A DNA stretch of 64,000 nucleotides from assembly GCF_900110415.1 (NCBI RefSeq), contig NZ_FODR01000001.1:1054001-1118000 (forward strand), read 5' to 3'. The stretch comes from Mucilaginibacter sp. OK283 (GTDB lineage: Bacteria; Bacteroidota; Bacteroidia; Sphingobacteriales; Sphingobacteriaceae). The position numbers were made by a program, and so were the translations under genes. Shown here in pieces: positions 7,489-17,467 of this stretch; the first letter of the stretch is position 1, and the number at the start of each line of letters is the position of its first letter. The notes beneath the pieces are model-generated. The model was given only the letters and a program-made list of their open reading frames with translations. It was not told the origin of the DNA and searched no databases.

Positions 7489-8775
7489 ATGAAAAGAGAT
7501 AAACTGATATTTAAACTTTTGGATGAAGAGCAACAACGCCAGGAGGAAGGCATTGAGCTAATAGCATCTGAAAATTTTGTAAGCCGTCAGGTAATGGAAG
7601 CAGCGGGTTCTGTTGCTACCAACAAATACGCCGAAGGTTTACCGGGCAAGCGCTACTACGGCGGCTGCGAGGTGGTTGACGAAATTGAAACCATTGCTAT
7701 TGAGCGTGCCAAACAATTGTTCAACGCCGAGTGGGCAAACGTACAACCGCACTCTGGCGCGCAAGCTAACGCCGCGGTAATGCTGGCCTGCCTGCAACCT
7801 GGAGATAAAATATTGGGCTTTGATCTTTCGCATGGTGGCCACTTAACACATGGCTCCCCAGTGAACTTTTCCGGCAAATTATACGAGCCGCATTTTTACG
7901 GTGTAGTAAAAGAAACCGGTTTAATTGATTATGATCAGCTTAAAAGGGTTGCTTTGGAGCAAAAACCAAAACTGATCATCTGTGGTGCTTCTGCCTATTC
8001 ACGCGATTGGGATTATGAATTTATCCGTGCCGTTGCCGATGAAGTTGGCGCTTTGGTATTGGCCGATATCTCGCACCCATCGGGCCTTATTGCCCGTGGC
8101 CTGCTGAAAGATCCGCTTCCGCATTGTCACATTGTTACTACAACCACGCATAAAACCTTACGTGGCCCGCGCGGTGGTTTAATTTTATTGGGTAAAGATT
8201 TCGAAAATCCATTCGGTGTAAAAACGCCAAAAGGCGAAACCAGGATGATGTCGTCCTTACTTGATATGGCTGTATTCCCTGGTACCCAAGGTGGCCCACT
8301 GGAGCATATTATTGCCGCTAAAGCCATTGCTTTTGGCGAGGCTTTAAGCGATAGCTACATGAAATATATTGTACAGGTTAAAAAGAATGCAGAAGCTATG
8401 GCCGAAGCATTTGTAAAACGCGGATACCAGATCATTTCGGGCGGTACAGATAACCACCTGATGCTTATCGATCTTCGTAATAAAAACATTACCGGTAAAG
8501 CTGCCGAGAATGCTTTGGTTAGTGCCGATATAACGGTAAATAAAAACATGGTGCCTTATGATGATAAGTCGCCGTTTGTAACTTCGGGTATCCGTGTGGG
8601 TACTGCTGCCATCACTACACGCCATATGAAGGAGAAGCATATGGAAGAGATTGTAGAGTTGATAGATGCCGTAATTTCTGACCCCGAAAACGAACATTCT
8701 ATCAAGAAAATTCGTAAAAGGGTGCACAAACTGATGCACGACTTCCCGTTGTATCGCCAGGAAGGATCAGAATAA
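7489..8775 (+). CDS. glyA: serine hydroxymethyltransferase
   Basis: GlyA is a PLP enzyme that interconverts serine and glycine and loads one-carbon units onto tetrahydrofolate. The PLP lysine is in [14 protein letters not shown] (Lys222). LIASENFVS, the glycine-rich [18 protein letters not shown] and PHSGAQAN are all standard. Length (428) is normal. The stop is only 4 nt before the start of the hybrid histidine kinase, so the two genes are likely on one mRNA. The upstream region carries a lone repeat arm and no clear -33/-7 pair. Confidence 0.96.
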   Translation: MKRDKLIFKLLDEEQQRQEEGIELIASENFVSRQVMEAAGSVATNKYAEGLPGKRYYGGCEVVDEIETIAIERAKQLFNAEWANVQPHSGAQANAAVMLACLQPGDKILGFDLSHGGHLTHGSPVNFSGKLYEPHFYGVVKETGLIDYDQLKRVALEQKPKLIICGASAYSRDWDYEFIRAVADEVGALVLADISHPSGLIARGLLKDPLPHCHIVTTTTHKTLRGPRGGLILLGKDFENPFGVKTPKGETRMMSSLLDMAVFPGTQGGPLEHIIAAKAIAFGEALSDSYMKYIVQVKKNAEAMAEAFVKRGYQIISGGTDNHLMLIDLRNKNITGKAAENALVSADITVNKNMVPYDDKSPFVTSGIRVGTAAITTRHMKEKHMEEIVELIDAVISDPENEHSIKKIRKRVHKLMHDFPLYRQEGSE

Positions 8776-8779
8776 ATAA

Positions 8780-11700
8780 ATGGCAACAAAGCAGCATGGA
8801 TTTATAGATGATGAGAAAGGGCGTTTAACCGCGCTGCAATCATACCATGTGCTTGATACACTGCCCGAAGAAGAATATGACGCTATAACGCGCCTGGCAT
8901 CCTATATATGCCAGGCGCCTTTAGCCTTTATTACTTTTATCGACGATCACCGGCAGTGGTTTAAATCAAAAGTTGGCCTGCAGATTGATTATATCCCCAA
9001 AACTGATTCCTTTTGCCGCCATACTATTTTGGGCGATGATATAATTGTCGTTCCCGATGCCTCCAAAAATGATTTGTATGCCAATACCGATCTGGTAAAC
9101 GGCGATATGGGGATCCGATTTTATGCGAGCGCGCCTTTGATTGACCCGCAAGGTTACCGCATAGGTACACTTTGCGTTTTTGATCAAAAAATAAAGGTTC
9201 TGAACGTTGAACAGGAAGACGCGTTAAAAACACTTGCCAAAGATGTGATGTCGCACCTTGAGTTGCGTAAACAGAAGCGCGAATTGGAGCACAACCTGCA
9301 AATTCATAAAGATTTTTACAACCTGTTTGATAGTTCGCCCGATGTTCATTGCATTATGGACAGGGATTTTAACATTGAACAGATCAATCGCTCGGTTGAT
9401 ACTGTTTTGGGTATTAGTCCCGAAAAGGCTATTGGTCAGCCCATCTGGAATTTTTTCCCCGAAGAAGAAAGGGTTCGGACTTTGAATGTGCTTAAAACAG
9501 GGCTAAGTAAGCAACAACGTAAATTTGATATTGAAACCATTGTTTTAACACCCGAAGAAGCTATTAAATGGGTAAGCTGGTCGGTTAAATTTAGCGGTGA
9601 TAAATGGTTTGCCAGTGGACGCGATATTACCTATCAAAAACATATCTCGCAGGAGTTTGAACAATTGGCGCTGGTGGCAAGTAAAGTTAGTAACGGCGTT
9701 GTAATAAGCAACGCTGCCGATGAGGTTGTTTGGGTGAATGATGCATTTGAACACATTACTGGTTTTACCTTAGCCGATGTCAAAAATAAATGGTTGGGTG
9801 CTACACTCAAAGGCACCGTTGTAGATGCGGCTGCCGAGGCTAAATTGATCGCCTCGATAAAAAATAAAGAGTCATACGAGGTTGATCTTTTAATAACACC
9901 CAAAAACAGTAAGCCTTTATGGGTTACGGTTATTAATTCTGCAATACGTAACAGCAAGGGCGAAATCGATAAATATATCAGGGTGATTATTGATATATCG
10001 GCCCGTAAAAAAGTTGAGCAGGATCTGGAGATATTATCTTTTGCAGCCCGAAAATCGCCCGGAGGTATATTTATCCGTGATATCGAGGGGCGGTTTATGT
10101 GGATGAACCAGGCCCTTGAAACTATTATAGGTTATTCATTTGCCGAGCTGGAAGGGAAGGCAATTGGTACATCGTTGTTGGGAAAGGACTCTGACCTGAG
10201 TGTTTTTGAAGGCGCTGTACAGGCTGTTAAAGAAAACCGGCCGTATGAGGTTGAAATAAAAATATACAAAAAAGACGGCACGCCAATATGGGTCTGGCTT
10301 TCAAACAGCCCTATATTTAACGAAGTGGGGAAAGTTGACCGGCAGATAGGCGTAATGGTTGATATCACAGAACGTAAAAAGGCCGAAGAAGAGCTCACGC
10401 TGTTATCCCTTGTGGCAAGCAAGGTTACCAGTGGCATTGTTATTAATAATAGTGAAGGCCGGGTTGAGTGGGTTAATGAGGCTTTTGAGAAAATTACAGG
10501 CTACCGGATAAATGAGGTAAGTGGCAGGCATCTGGGCGATATATTAAAGGGGGCGCTAACCGATGTTGCCATTATCGAGCGTGCACGTGAGCTTTCCAGA
10601 AACAAACAATCTTTTGAGGTTGATTTGCTAATTTACCGTAAAGACGGCCAGCCTTTATGGGTTTCTGTAATCAATTCGGTGATATCAGATGCAAGTGGAA
10701 AAGTTGACAAATACGTTGAGGTAATTATTGATATTACCGAAAAAAAGAAGGCCGAAATACAATTGATTGCCGCCAAAGAAGAAGCGCTGCAATTGAGCAG
10801 GGCCAAGGATATGTTTATATCGGTAATGAGCCACGAAATTCGTACGCCGCTTAATGCCGTTATTGGCATGTCGCACTTGTTGCTGGATGAAGATCCATTG
10901 GAATCGCAGAAAGAAAATCTGGGCATTCTTAAATTTTCGGCCGAAAATTTACTGACGCTGATAAACGATGTGCTTGATTTTGCTAAGATGGAAACAGGTA
11001 ATGTGGAACTTGAGTATGCGCGGATGGACCTGCGCGATATGGTACAGAGTATCAATAACTCATTGCAATACAAAGCAGTCGAAAAAAATATATATCTTAG
11101 CAAAAGCATTGATGACACTGTGCCGTCAATTATTTTAGGCGACCGAACCCGTTTAAGCCAGATAATTTTAAACCTGGTGAGCAACGCGGTTAAGTTTACC
11201 GAAAAAGGGGGCGTTAACGTTGATTTGAAAGTTATCCAGGAAACGGATAAGGATGTAAGGATTAGGTTTTCGATCACAGATACCGGTATAGGTATTGCGC
11301 CTGATAAAATAAATGTAATATTTGAGCAATTTAAACAAGCCGAAGCCGATACTACACGTAAATACGGGGGCACAGGATTAGGCCTGGCCATCAGTAAACG
11401 CCTTATTGAATTGCACGATTCGCGTATTAACGTGGATAGCGTGCCAGGTCAGGGTTCAACTTTTTGGTTTACCATTACTTTCAATAAAGCAGATAAGCAA
11501 CTAAATAGCAATAATAACAAAGTGGAAGAAGGACTGAAAATTAACGTTTTAGTAGTTGATGATAACCAGATAAACAGGTTATTGATCAATAAAATCCTTA
11601 AAAAATGGGGCGCGGATGCTGATTTTGCCGAAAACGGGCTCGAGGCAGTAAACAAGGTTGTAGCCAACCAAAATTATAATGTAGTGTTGATGGATATACA

Positions 11701-11911
11701 TATGCCCGAAATGGGCGGCCTGGAAGCTACCCAGGTGATCCGTTCAAATCCCGAACCATATTTTCAGCAATTGCCTATCATCGCTTTAACCGCATCTATG
11801 CTTAGCAACCAAATGGGCGAAATAGATAACGCCGGGATGAACGATTACATCCTGAAACCATTTGATCCAAAAATACTTTTCGAAAAATTGAGCAGGTATC
11901 AGCATCAATAG
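8780..11911 (+). CDS. soluble hybrid sensor histidine kinase (GAF-PAS4-HisKA-HATPase-REC)
   Basis: A 1043-residue signalling protein without signal peptide or membrane segments, so it should sense a cytoplasmic cue. Order: GAF (about 1-170), four PAS domains (about 175-295, 295-415, 418-540, 545-665), HisKA with MSHEIRTPLN (phospho-acceptor His685), HATPase_c with GDRTRLSQIILNLVSNAVKF, DTGIGI and GGTGLGLAIS, then a receiver domain with VLMDIHMPEMGG (Asp972) and a conserved Lys in DYILKPF. PAS2 and PAS4 are close copies of each other, which points to internal duplication. They resemble LOV domains in outline but lack the flavin-binding cysteine motif. No response regulator or output gene is adjacent; its immediate partner is glyA. 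Confidence 0.92.
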   Translation: MATKQHGFIDDEKGRLTALQSYHVLDTLPEEEYDAITRLASYICQAPLAFITFIDDHRQWFKSKVGLQIDYIPKTDSFCRHTILGDDIIVVPDASKNDLYANTDLVNGDMGIRFYASAPLIDPQGYRIGTLCVFDQKIKVLNVEQEDALKTLAKDVMSHLELRKQKRELEHNLQIHKDFYNLFDSSPDVHCIMDRDFNIEQINRSVDTVLGISPEKAIGQPIWNFFPEEERVRTLNVLKTGLSKQQRKFDIETIVLTPEEAIKWVSWSVKFSGDKWFASGRDITYQKHISQEFEQLALVASKVSNGVVISNAADEVVWVNDAFEHITGFTLADVKNKWLGATLKGTVVDAAAEAKLIASIKNKESYEVDLLITPKNSKPLWVTVINSAIRNSKGEIDKYIRVIIDISARKKVEQDLEILSFAARKSPGGIFIRDIEGRFMWMNQALETIIGYSFAELEGKAIGTSLLGKDSDLSVFEGAVQAVKENRPYEVEIKIYKKDGTPIWVWLSNSPIFNEVGKVDRQIGVMVDITERKKAEEELTLLSLVASKVTSGIVINNSEGRVEWVNEAFEKITGYRINEVSGRHLGDILKGALTDVAIIERARELSRNKQSFEVDLLIYRKDGQPLWVSVINSVISDASGKVDKYVEVIIDITEKKKAEIQLIAAKEEALQLSRAKDMFISVMSHEIRTPLNAVIGMSHLLLDEDPLESQKENLGILKFSAENLLTLINDVLDFAKMETGNVELEYARMDLRDMVQSINNSLQYKAVEKNIYLSKSIDDTVPSIILGDRTRLSQIILNLVSNAVKFTEKGGVNVDLKVIQETDKDVRIRFSITDTGIGIAPDKINVIFEQFKQAEADTTRKYGGTGLGLAISKRLIELHDSRINVDSVPGQGSTFWFTITFNKADKQLNSNNNKVEEGLKINVLVVDDNQINRLLINKILKKWGADADFAENGLEAVNKVVANQNYNVVLMDIHMPEMGGLEATQVIRSNPEPYFQQLPIIALTASMLSNQMGEIDNAGMNDYILKPFDPKILFEKLSRYQHQ

Positions 11912-11920
11912 GCCCCCCAG

Positions 11921-11934
11921 CCCCCTGTAGGGGG
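11921..11934. repeat. GC-rich palindrome after the kinase stop codon
   Basis: CCCCCTGTAGGGGG, preceded by GGCCCCCCAG that starts at the base after the stop codon. It belongs to the same family as the copies near 38761, 38847, 44833 and 56489. Confidence 0.75.
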
Positions 11935-11964
11935 AGCTAAAATAAACGCAGCTAACCGCTGCCG

Positions 11965-12010
11965 CGAGCTTCCAGCTCGTGGTTGCACATGGTTTCAGCT
12001 TTCAGCTGAA
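11965..12010. repeat. two REP-like mini-hairpins with AGCTTYCAGCT cores
   Basis: CGAGCT-TCC-AGCTCG at 11965-11979 and TTCAGCT-TTC-AGCTGAA at 11994-12010. Both have the layout stem-AGCT, 3-nt loop, AGCT-stem. They lie between the convergent kinase and comF genes and may act as small bidirectional hairpins or be REP-like repeats. Confidence 0.45.
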
Positions 12011-12022
12011 CTTACTGGCAGG

Positions 12023-12721
12023 CTAAACCGCATAGGCAATTGTAGCAATACTCAGCTTCAGGCCAGGCACCTTCAATAACTCAATCCCACAAGCCTCCAG
12101 GGTCGATCCGGTAGTTACAATATCATCCACCAGCAAAACGTGCTTACCTTCCAGTCTGTCTGGTTTATCAACTGCAAATACTTCCTGCATATTTTCAAAC
12201 CGGGCAAAGCGCGATTTATGGGTTTGGGTAACTGTGGCGACTTTCCGTATCAAATTATCCAATTCAACGGTAGCTGTCAGTTTATCAGCCAATCCATCGG
12301 CAAAACAGGCACTTTGATTGTAGCCGCGCTCTTTTAAACGCTTTTTATGAAGTGGAACTGGGATAATGTAATCTATGGTATTAAAAATCGGGTTCTCTTT
12401 TAATTGGTTGCCGGCAATATTTCCTGCAAGGTTACCAATTTGTTTCATGCCGCTATATTTAAAATGGTGCATCAGGTTTTGCACCCGGCCGCCTTTATTA
12501 AAAAAGTAAAGGGCATAGGCTGCTTCAATCTTTATTTTTCCATAAAACTGTTGCGCAACAATGTTATCGGCCTGGGTATGAAAGTTGGTAAATGGCAAAT
12601 TATACCGGCAGTCCGAGCAAATGATACGCTCATTAGTTACCAGGCTGGCATTGCATGCGGGGCAAAGCTGAGGGAAAAGTAACGAAACAAAATCGGCAAG
12701 GTAGCCGCCTGGCAATTTCAT
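12023..12721 (-). CDS. comF: ComF family phosphoribosyltransferase-like protein
   Basis: ComF-type proteins join an N-terminal zinc ribbon to a phosphoribosyltransferase fold and are needed for DNA uptake during competence, although many carriers are not known to be competent. Here LCPACNASL and CSDCRYNLP supply the four cysteines, and LLVDDIVTTGSTLEACG near the C-terminus is the PRPP-binding loop. KERGYNQS is the other family hallmark. At 232 residues it is full length. It lies 24 nt downstream of rlmN on the same strand and is probably co-transcribed with it. Confidence 0.9.
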   Translation of the reverse strand: MKLPGGYLADFVSLLFPQLCPACNASLVTNERIICSDCRYNLPFTNFHTQADNIVAQQFYGKIKIEAAYALYFFNKGGRVQNLMHHFKYSGMKQIGNLAGNIAGNQLKENPIFNTIDYIIPVPLHKKRLKERGYNQSACFADGLADKLTATVELDNLIRKVATVTQTHKSRFARFENMQEVFAVDKPDRLEGKHVLLVDDIVTTGSTLEACGIELLKVPGLKLSIATIAYAV

Positions 12722-12745
12722 GCCCTTAAGGTAAGGCTGATTTTT

Positions 12746-13813
12746 TTAAACTTCTACAGTTTTTGCTTTTTCTTTAATAGCAAGCTGGCCGCATGCCGCG
12801 TCAATATCTTTACCCCGGCTGCGGCGAAGGTGCGTATTAATACCTTGTTTAGTTAAATAGTTGGCAAAAGCCTCTACCTTATCCTCATCGGCATTAATAT
12901 AACTGGCGAAAGAAATGGGGTTATACTCAATGATGTTCACTTTGCAGGGCAGGTGCTTGCAGAATTTGGCAAGCTCCATTGCATCCTGGATGCCGTCATT
13001 TACACCATCAAAAATAATATACTCGTAGGTTACCGGGTTTTTGGTTTTGGCGTAATAATATTTAAGGGCTTCGGCAAGCGCTTTTAACGAGTTTTGCTCG
13101 TTAATGGGCATAATCGTGTTACGCTTCTCGTCGTTAGCGGCATGTAATGAAAGTGCCAGGTTAAATTTTACTTCGTCGTCGCCCAGTTTTTTTATCATTT
13201 TAGCTATCCCTGCAGTTGATACGGTGATGCGCTTTGGCGACATGTTTAAGCCATCTTCGGCGGTTATGCGTTCTATCGAGTCCATTACATTTTTGTAATT
13301 CAGCAATGGTTCGCCCATTCCCATGTACACAATATTTGATAGCGGGATGCCATAATTTTCTCGTGCTTGCTGATCAATCAGCACCACCTGGTCGTAAATT
13401 TCGTCGGGATTAAGATTTCTTTTACGCTCCATGTAGCCCGTAGCACAAAATTTACAGGTAAGGCTGCAGCCAACCTGCGATGATACACAAGCCGTCATGC
13501 GGCCGGGGGTTGGAATTAAAACACCCTCAATTAGGTGAGTATCGTGTAAAATAAAAGAATTTTTTATAGTTTTATCAGCACTAACCTGTGACGTGTTTAT
13601 TTTAACGTTGTTGATGACAAAGTTTTCATTCAGTTTAGTGCGCAGTTCTTTTGAAATATTGCTCATTTCATTAAATGAGAAACATGATTTTTTCCAAAGC
13701 CATTCATAAACTTGTTTAGCCCTGAAACCTTTTTCGTCCATGCGGATAAAATGTTCCTGTAAAGCACTCAAACTCAGGCTGCGGATGTCTATTTTGTTTT
13801 TTGCAATATTCAC
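12746..13813 (-). CDS. rlmN: 23S rRNA (adenine2503-C2)-methyltransferase / tRNA m2A37 methyltransferase
   Basis: RlmN is a radical SAM enzyme that methylates C2 of A2503 in 23S rRNA and A37 in some tRNAs. The [4Fe-4S] motif is GCSLTCKFCATGY (CxxxCxxC), followed by NIVYMGMGEPLLNY and ITVSTAGI. The two extra catalytic cysteines are expected in SFASYI...RSRGKDIDAACGQL; the C-terminal cysteine is visible in DAACGQ. Length (355) is typical. A perfect TACCTTTG box ends only 4 nt before the ATG, so the mRNA may be nearly leaderless. comF follows after 24 nt. Confidence 0.95.
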   Translation of the reverse strand: MNIAKNKIDIRSLSLSALQEHFIRMDEKGFRAKQVYEWLWKKSCFSFNEMSNISKELRTKLNENFVINNVKINTSQVSADKTIKNSFILHDTHLIEGVLIPTPGRMTACVSSQVGCSLTCKFCATGYMERKRNLNPDEIYDQVVLIDQQARENYGIPLSNIVYMGMGEPLLNYKNVMDSIERITAEDGLNMSPKRITVSTAGIAKMIKKLGDDEVKFNLALSLHAANDEKRNTIMPINEQNSLKALAEALKYYYAKTKNPVTYEYIIFDGVNDGIQDAMELAKFCKHLPCKVNIIEYNPISFASYINADEDKVEAFANYLTKQGINTHLRRSRGKDIDAACGQLAIKEKAKTVEV

Positions 13814-13817
13814 GTTG

Positions 13818-13825
13818 CAAAGGTA
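13818..13825 (-). promoter_or_regulatory. -7 box TACCTTTG for rlmN
   Basis: On the minus strand TACCTTTGC lies directly before the rlmN ATG (13813). It matches TAnnTTTG exactly. If the start of transcription is 3-6 nt after the box, the mRNA has almost no 5' leader. Confidence 0.6.
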
Positions 13826-13966
13826 CTTAATTTAAAAAAATGTTTTTCTTTTTTAAAGTCATTCTTTTTGATGATAAAAAACAATAACTAAAAGTTAATT
13901 GTATTAATTGAAATTGGGCATATTTTGGAAAAACTTTTTTAGACAGATACCAAGTTTTACAGATGA

Positions 13967-15133
13967 ATGAAAAGTTTTAGAGCCGATTACATTTTCCCAG
14001 TTTATGCCGATCCTATTAAGAATGGAATTGTTACCGTTGATGATTTTGGTAAAATAATTTCGGTTACCGATTCAAACAACCCGCCAGGCGGCCCGATAGA
14101 AAATGTTAGCGGTATTATTTGCCCCGGATTTGTAAACACCCATTGCCACCTTGAACTTTCACATCTAAAAGCCAAAATTAAAACCGGCGGTGGGCTGGTT
14201 TCTTTTATAAAAGATGTTCAGGCTTTCAGGAATTCCGACGAGCAGTTGGTGACAGATGCCATTGAAAAGGCCGATCAGGAAATGTATAACAATGGCATTG
14301 TTGCTGTTGGCGATATTTCAAATACCAATTTAAGCTTAGCCACAAAAGCTAAAAGCAAACTTTATTACCACACTTTTGTAGAAACCTTTGGCTTTTTACC
14401 GCAAAATGCCGCAGATGTTTTCGATAAAGCTATGGCCTTGCTTAATGAGTTTAAGCCACTATCAGCTTCTATAACGCCACATGCGCCATACTCTGTATCC
14501 AAAGAGCTGTTTAAGCTGGTAAGGAAACACAGCGAAGAAGGGCACAATCTTATCAGTATCCATAACCAGGAGTGCGAAGACGAAAATAAGTTTTATCGTT
14601 ATAAGCTCGGCGGCTTTTTGGACCTGTACCAGCATTTTGGCCTCGATATCAGTTTTTTTAAGCCTCAGGCCCGCAACTCTGTGCAATCAATTATTCCGCT
14701 GCTTAGCAATAAGCAAAAGGTGCTGTTGGTGCATAATACCTGTACCAATTTAAAGGATATCTATTTTATTAAACGTTTTGACCGAAAAGTTAATTTTTGC
14801 TTTTGCCCCAATGCCAATGTATATATTGAAGGCAAACTGCCTAAAATTGAACTTTTTGTTGACCAGGGTTTTAATATTACCCTGGGCACCGATAGCCTGG
14901 CATCCAATGATAGCTTATGTATATTAAGCGAAATGCGCGCTATTCAAAAAAAATTCCCGGCTTTAAGTACCGAAAGATTAATAAAATGGGGCACTCTTAA
15001 CGGGGCTGAGTTTTTAGGAATCGACGATGAAAAAGGCTCGTTGCAAGTTGGCAAAACACCCGGCCTTAACTTAATAACCGGCCTTGATGGTTTGAAGATA
15101 ACACCGGAAGCGAAAGTGAAGAAATTAATTTGA
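13967..15133 (+). CDS. amidohydrolase family protein
   Basis: A 388-residue metal-dependent hydrolase of the TatD/AHS superfamily in the deaminase (cytosine deaminase/TRZ) branch. The metal motif is FVNTHCHLELSHL (HxH) near residue 57, with further ligands in SITPHAPYSVS, SIHNQECEDE and LGTDSLASNDS. Such enzymes deaminate nucleobase-like substrates; one Bacteroidota use could be aminodeoxyfutalosine deamination in menaquinone synthesis, but nothing in the window confirms that. The stop codon sits inside the left arm of the repeat at 15129. Confidence 0.82.
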   Translation: MKSFRADYIFPVYADPIKNGIVTVDDFGKIISVTDSNNPPGGPIENVSGIICPGFVNTHCHLELSHLKAKIKTGGGLVSFIKDVQAFRNSDEQLVTDAIEKADQEMYNNGIVAVGDISNTNLSLATKAKSKLYYHTFVETFGFLPQNAADVFDKAMALLNEFKPLSASITPHAPYSVSKELFKLVRKHSEEGHNLISIHNQECEDENKFYRYKLGGFLDLYQHFGLDISFFKPQARNSVQSIIPLLSNKQKVLLVHNTCTNLKDIYFIKRFDRKVNFCFCPNANVYIEGKLPKIELFVDQGFNITLGTDSLASNDSLCILSEMRAIQKKFPALSTERLIKWGTLNGAEFLGIDDEKGSLQVGKTPGLNLITGLDGLKITPEAKVKKLI

Positions 15134-15203
15134 GAATTTGAAGATTTGAGAATTTGAAAATAAAGAACTTTGCAAATCATTTTCAAATCTTCAAATTCTC
15201 AAA
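15129..15203. repeat. inverted repeat of 8-nt units (TTTGARAA type)
   Basis: The left arm (15129-15160) is four 8-nt units of TTTGAGAA or TTTGAAGA type in perfect phase. The right arm (15180-15203) is three complementary units. The element fills the whole gap between the amidohydrolase stop (TGA at 15131-15133 lies in the first unit) and the acylphosphatase start at 15209. The same family is at 35215-35298. Confidence 0.85.
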
Positions 15204-15208
15204 TCAAA

Positions 15209-15490
15209 ATGATGAAACATCTCAATATAACAGTTAAAGGTAAAGTGCAGGGCGTTTCCTTTCGTAAATCAACGAAGGCAACGGCCGATCAGTTGGGTGT
15301 AAAGGGCTTTATTTTGAACGAACCAAATGGCGACGTATACATTGAAGCCGAGGGCGACGATTTTGCGATGGGCATGTTTATGGATTGGTGCAATGAAGGC
15401 CCCGAGTATGGCGAAGTAACTTCTGTTGAAACCCATGAGGGCGAATTAAAAAACTATCGTAATTTTGAGGTTGTAAAAAGGCGCCCGTAA
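15209..15490 (+). CDS. acylphosphatase
   Basis: A 93-residue acylphosphatase, which hydrolyses carboxyl-phosphate bonds such as those in acetyl phosphate. The signature is VKGKVQGVSFRKSTKATADQ, with the catalytic arginine in VSFRKS and asparagine in GFILNEPNGDVY. I chose ATG 15209 rather than the upstream in-frame ATG at 15170 because the bases before 15209 belong to a repeat arm and family members begin near this point. Confidence 0.92.
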   Translation: MMKHLNITVKGKVQGVSFRKSTKATADQLGVKGFILNEPNGDVYIEAEGDDFAMGMFMDWCNEGPEYGEVTSVETHEGELKNYRNFEVVKRRP

Positions 15491-15528
15491 TTGTAACGGA
15501 AGCAGATTAATTACACTGAACATCAACA

Positions 15529-17031
15529 TTGTCAACCGCTAAAAAATTTGCAGGGCAAACCGCCGTTTATGGCTTAAGCACCATTGCCGGGCGAGTGCTT
15601 AGTTTTTTCCTCACCCCGATTTATACTCACGCCTATGCCGCCGGTGTTTACGGCATATTAACAACTATGTTTGGCTGGGTTTCTATCTTAAACGCGGTAT
15701 TGTCTTTCGGGATGGAGACAACTTTTTTCAGGTATCTGAATAAGTATCCCGAAAATAAAAAACGGGTTTACAATAATTCCTTTATAGCCATTTTTGCAGT
15801 TACACTGCTCTTTTTATTAATTACTCTTCCTTTTTTAAATTTTATAACTGGCTTTATTAAAGTTGGTGAGCTTACCAGTCACGATGATTTTTTAATTTTT
15901 ATAAAAATCTTCATAGCCATATTGGTATTAGATGCCTGGGGCACGGTACCGTTTGCCAAATTACGAGCTGATGGCCGTCCTGGCCGGTACGGAGCTATTA
16001 AGTTTTTGAACATTATCATTTTTATCGGTTTTAATCTTCTTTTTATTTATGTGCTGCCGTTTTGGCTTAGTCATAATCTTGTTGGTGCGGCTTGGATACA
16101 TACGTGGTATGTGCCGGGTTGGGTAGGGTATGTTTTCGTATCTAACCTTATAGCCAGTATTTTTTCATTACTGATGCTGTTGCCCGAGTTTTTAAGACTT
16201 AGTCTCGATTTTGACAGGAAGATGTTTGCCGAAATGTTTAAATATAGCTGGCCTGTGCTTATAGCCAATTTATCTTTCCTGATTAATGAAAATTTAGATA
16301 AAATACTTTTGGGCAAGTTGCTGCCCCAGCACATCAGCGTACGCGAGGTTGGCATTTACGCTGCTTGTGCCAAGATATCCTTATTCCTGAGCATTTTTGT
16401 ACAGGCGTTCCGATTGGGGGCCGAGCCATTCTTTTTTAGTCATGCTAAGAATAAAAATGCGGGGCAAACCTACGCCCGCATTATGGATTACTTTGTAATT
16501 ACTGTGTGTATAATATTTGTAGCCCTGGTGGCCAATATCGAAATCCTTAAGTACTTTGTTAAGGGGCACGATAAAACGCAAACTGATTTATATTGGACTG
16601 GTTTAAAGGTGGTACCACCTTTGGTGTTCGGGTATGTCAGTCTGGGTATTTATATGAATCTTTCGGTATGGTATAAGCTATCCGATCAAACTAAGTATGG
16701 TCTGTACATTTCTGGTATAGGAGCAATTTTAACCATTGTTTTAAATGTATTGCTTATACCCAAATACAGTTATATAGCCTCTGCCTGGATTTCGTTTGCT
16801 GCATATACTACCATGATGATATTATCATACATCTGGGGACAAAAAAATTACCCAATCCCGTATAATATCAAAAAAAATCTGGCTTACATTGTAGCGTCAA
16901 TAATACTGGTGTACATATCGTTCACTATATTTAAACGAAATATATTTGTAGGCAACGCTTTAGTCCTTTTGTTTGCGGGCACAGCTTTTTATTTTGAACG
17001 TAAACCGCTTTTAGCTATTTTAAAAAGATAA
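15529..17031 (+). CDS. lipid-linked oligosaccharide flippase (Wzx/MATE-like)
   Basis: A 500-residue polytopic membrane protein with about 14 membrane segments and the N-terminal pattern [27 protein letters not shown] of the polysaccharide biosynthesis (Wzx/MurJ/MATE-like) family. It probably flips an undecaprenyl-linked glycan across the cytoplasmic membrane. The start is TTG at 15529; no ATG lies closer to the conserved N-terminus. It overlaps dut by one base (TAATG). No glycosyltransferases are adjacent, so the glycan is unknown. Confidence 0.85.
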   Translation: MSTAKKFAGQTAVYGLSTIAGRVLSFFLTPIYTHAYAAGVYGILTTMFGWVSILNAVLSFGMETTFFRYLNKYPENKKRVYNNSFIAIFAVTLLFLLITLPFLNFITGFIKVGELTSHDDFLIFIKIFIAILVLDAWGTVPFAKLRADGRPGRYGAIKFLNIIIFIGFNLLFIYVLPFWLSHNLVGAAWIHTWYVPGWVGYVFVSNLIASIFSLLMLLPEFLRLSLDFDRKMFAEMFKYSWPVLIANLSFLINENLDKILLGKLLPQHISVREVGIYAACAKISLFLSIFVQAFRLGAEPFFFSHAKNKNAGQTYARIMDYFVITVCIIFVALVANIEILKYFVKGHDKTQTDLYWTGLKVVPPLVFGYVSLGIYMNLSVWYKLSDQTKYGLYISGIGAILTIVLNVLLIPKYSYIASAWISFAAYTTMMILSYIWGQKNYPIPYNIKKNLAYIVASIILVYISFTIFKRNIFVGNALVLLFAGTAFYFERKPLLAILKR

Positions 17032-17465
17032 TGAACATACGCATAATCAACAAATCAAGCAACAGCTTGCCTGCCTACGAAACCGCCCACGCCGCGGGTA
17101 TGGACTTACGGGCCAACCTGGAACAATCCATTCGGTTGAACCCAATGGAGCGCAAACTGGTGCCAACTGGTTTGTATATCGAATTACCGGTAGGATTTGA
17201 AGCGCAGATACGGCCACGTAGTGGTTTGGCGTTTAAGCATGGTATAAGTATTGTTAATTCGCCGGGCACTATTGATGCCGATTACCGGGGCGAAATAAAA
17301 GTACTGCTCATTAATTTGGGCGCAGAGTCATTTGAGATTAACCATGGCGACAGGATAGCCCAGATGGTAGTTGCCAAACACGAAACCGTAAGTTGGACTC
17401 AGGTAGAATTATTGAATGATACCACCAGGGGCGAAGGCGGTTTTGGGCACACAGCGGTAAAATAG
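17031..17465 (+). CDS. dut: dUTP diphosphatase
   Basis: Trimeric dUTPase, which splits dUTP to dUMP and pyrophosphate and keeps uracil out of DNA. Five family motifs are visible in order: [47 protein letters not shown], and the C-terminal RGEGGFGHT arm that closes the active site. Length 144 is typical. The ATG overlaps the flippase stop codon by one base. The stop is followed 2 nt later by a repeat arm. Confidence 0.96.
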   Translation: MNIRIINKSSNSLPAYETAHAAGMDLRANLEQSIRLNPMERKLVPTGLYIELPVGFEAQIRPRSGLAFKHGISIVNSPGTIDADYRGEIKVLLINLGAESFEINHGDRIAQMVVAKHETVSWTQVELLNDTTRGEGGFGHTAVK

Positions 17466-17467
17466 AA

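Noticed and set aside
9660..10760. PAS domains of the hybrid kinase as blue-light LOV sensors
   Set aside because: PAS2 and PAS4 keep the ITGY and GxxLG context, but the flavin-binding cysteine motif (NCRFLQ) is absent.
10633..11391. 252-codon frame antisense to the hybrid kinase
   Set aside because: It is the shadow of a well-supported kinase domain; the translation is Ser/Leu/Ile-rich without any family pattern.
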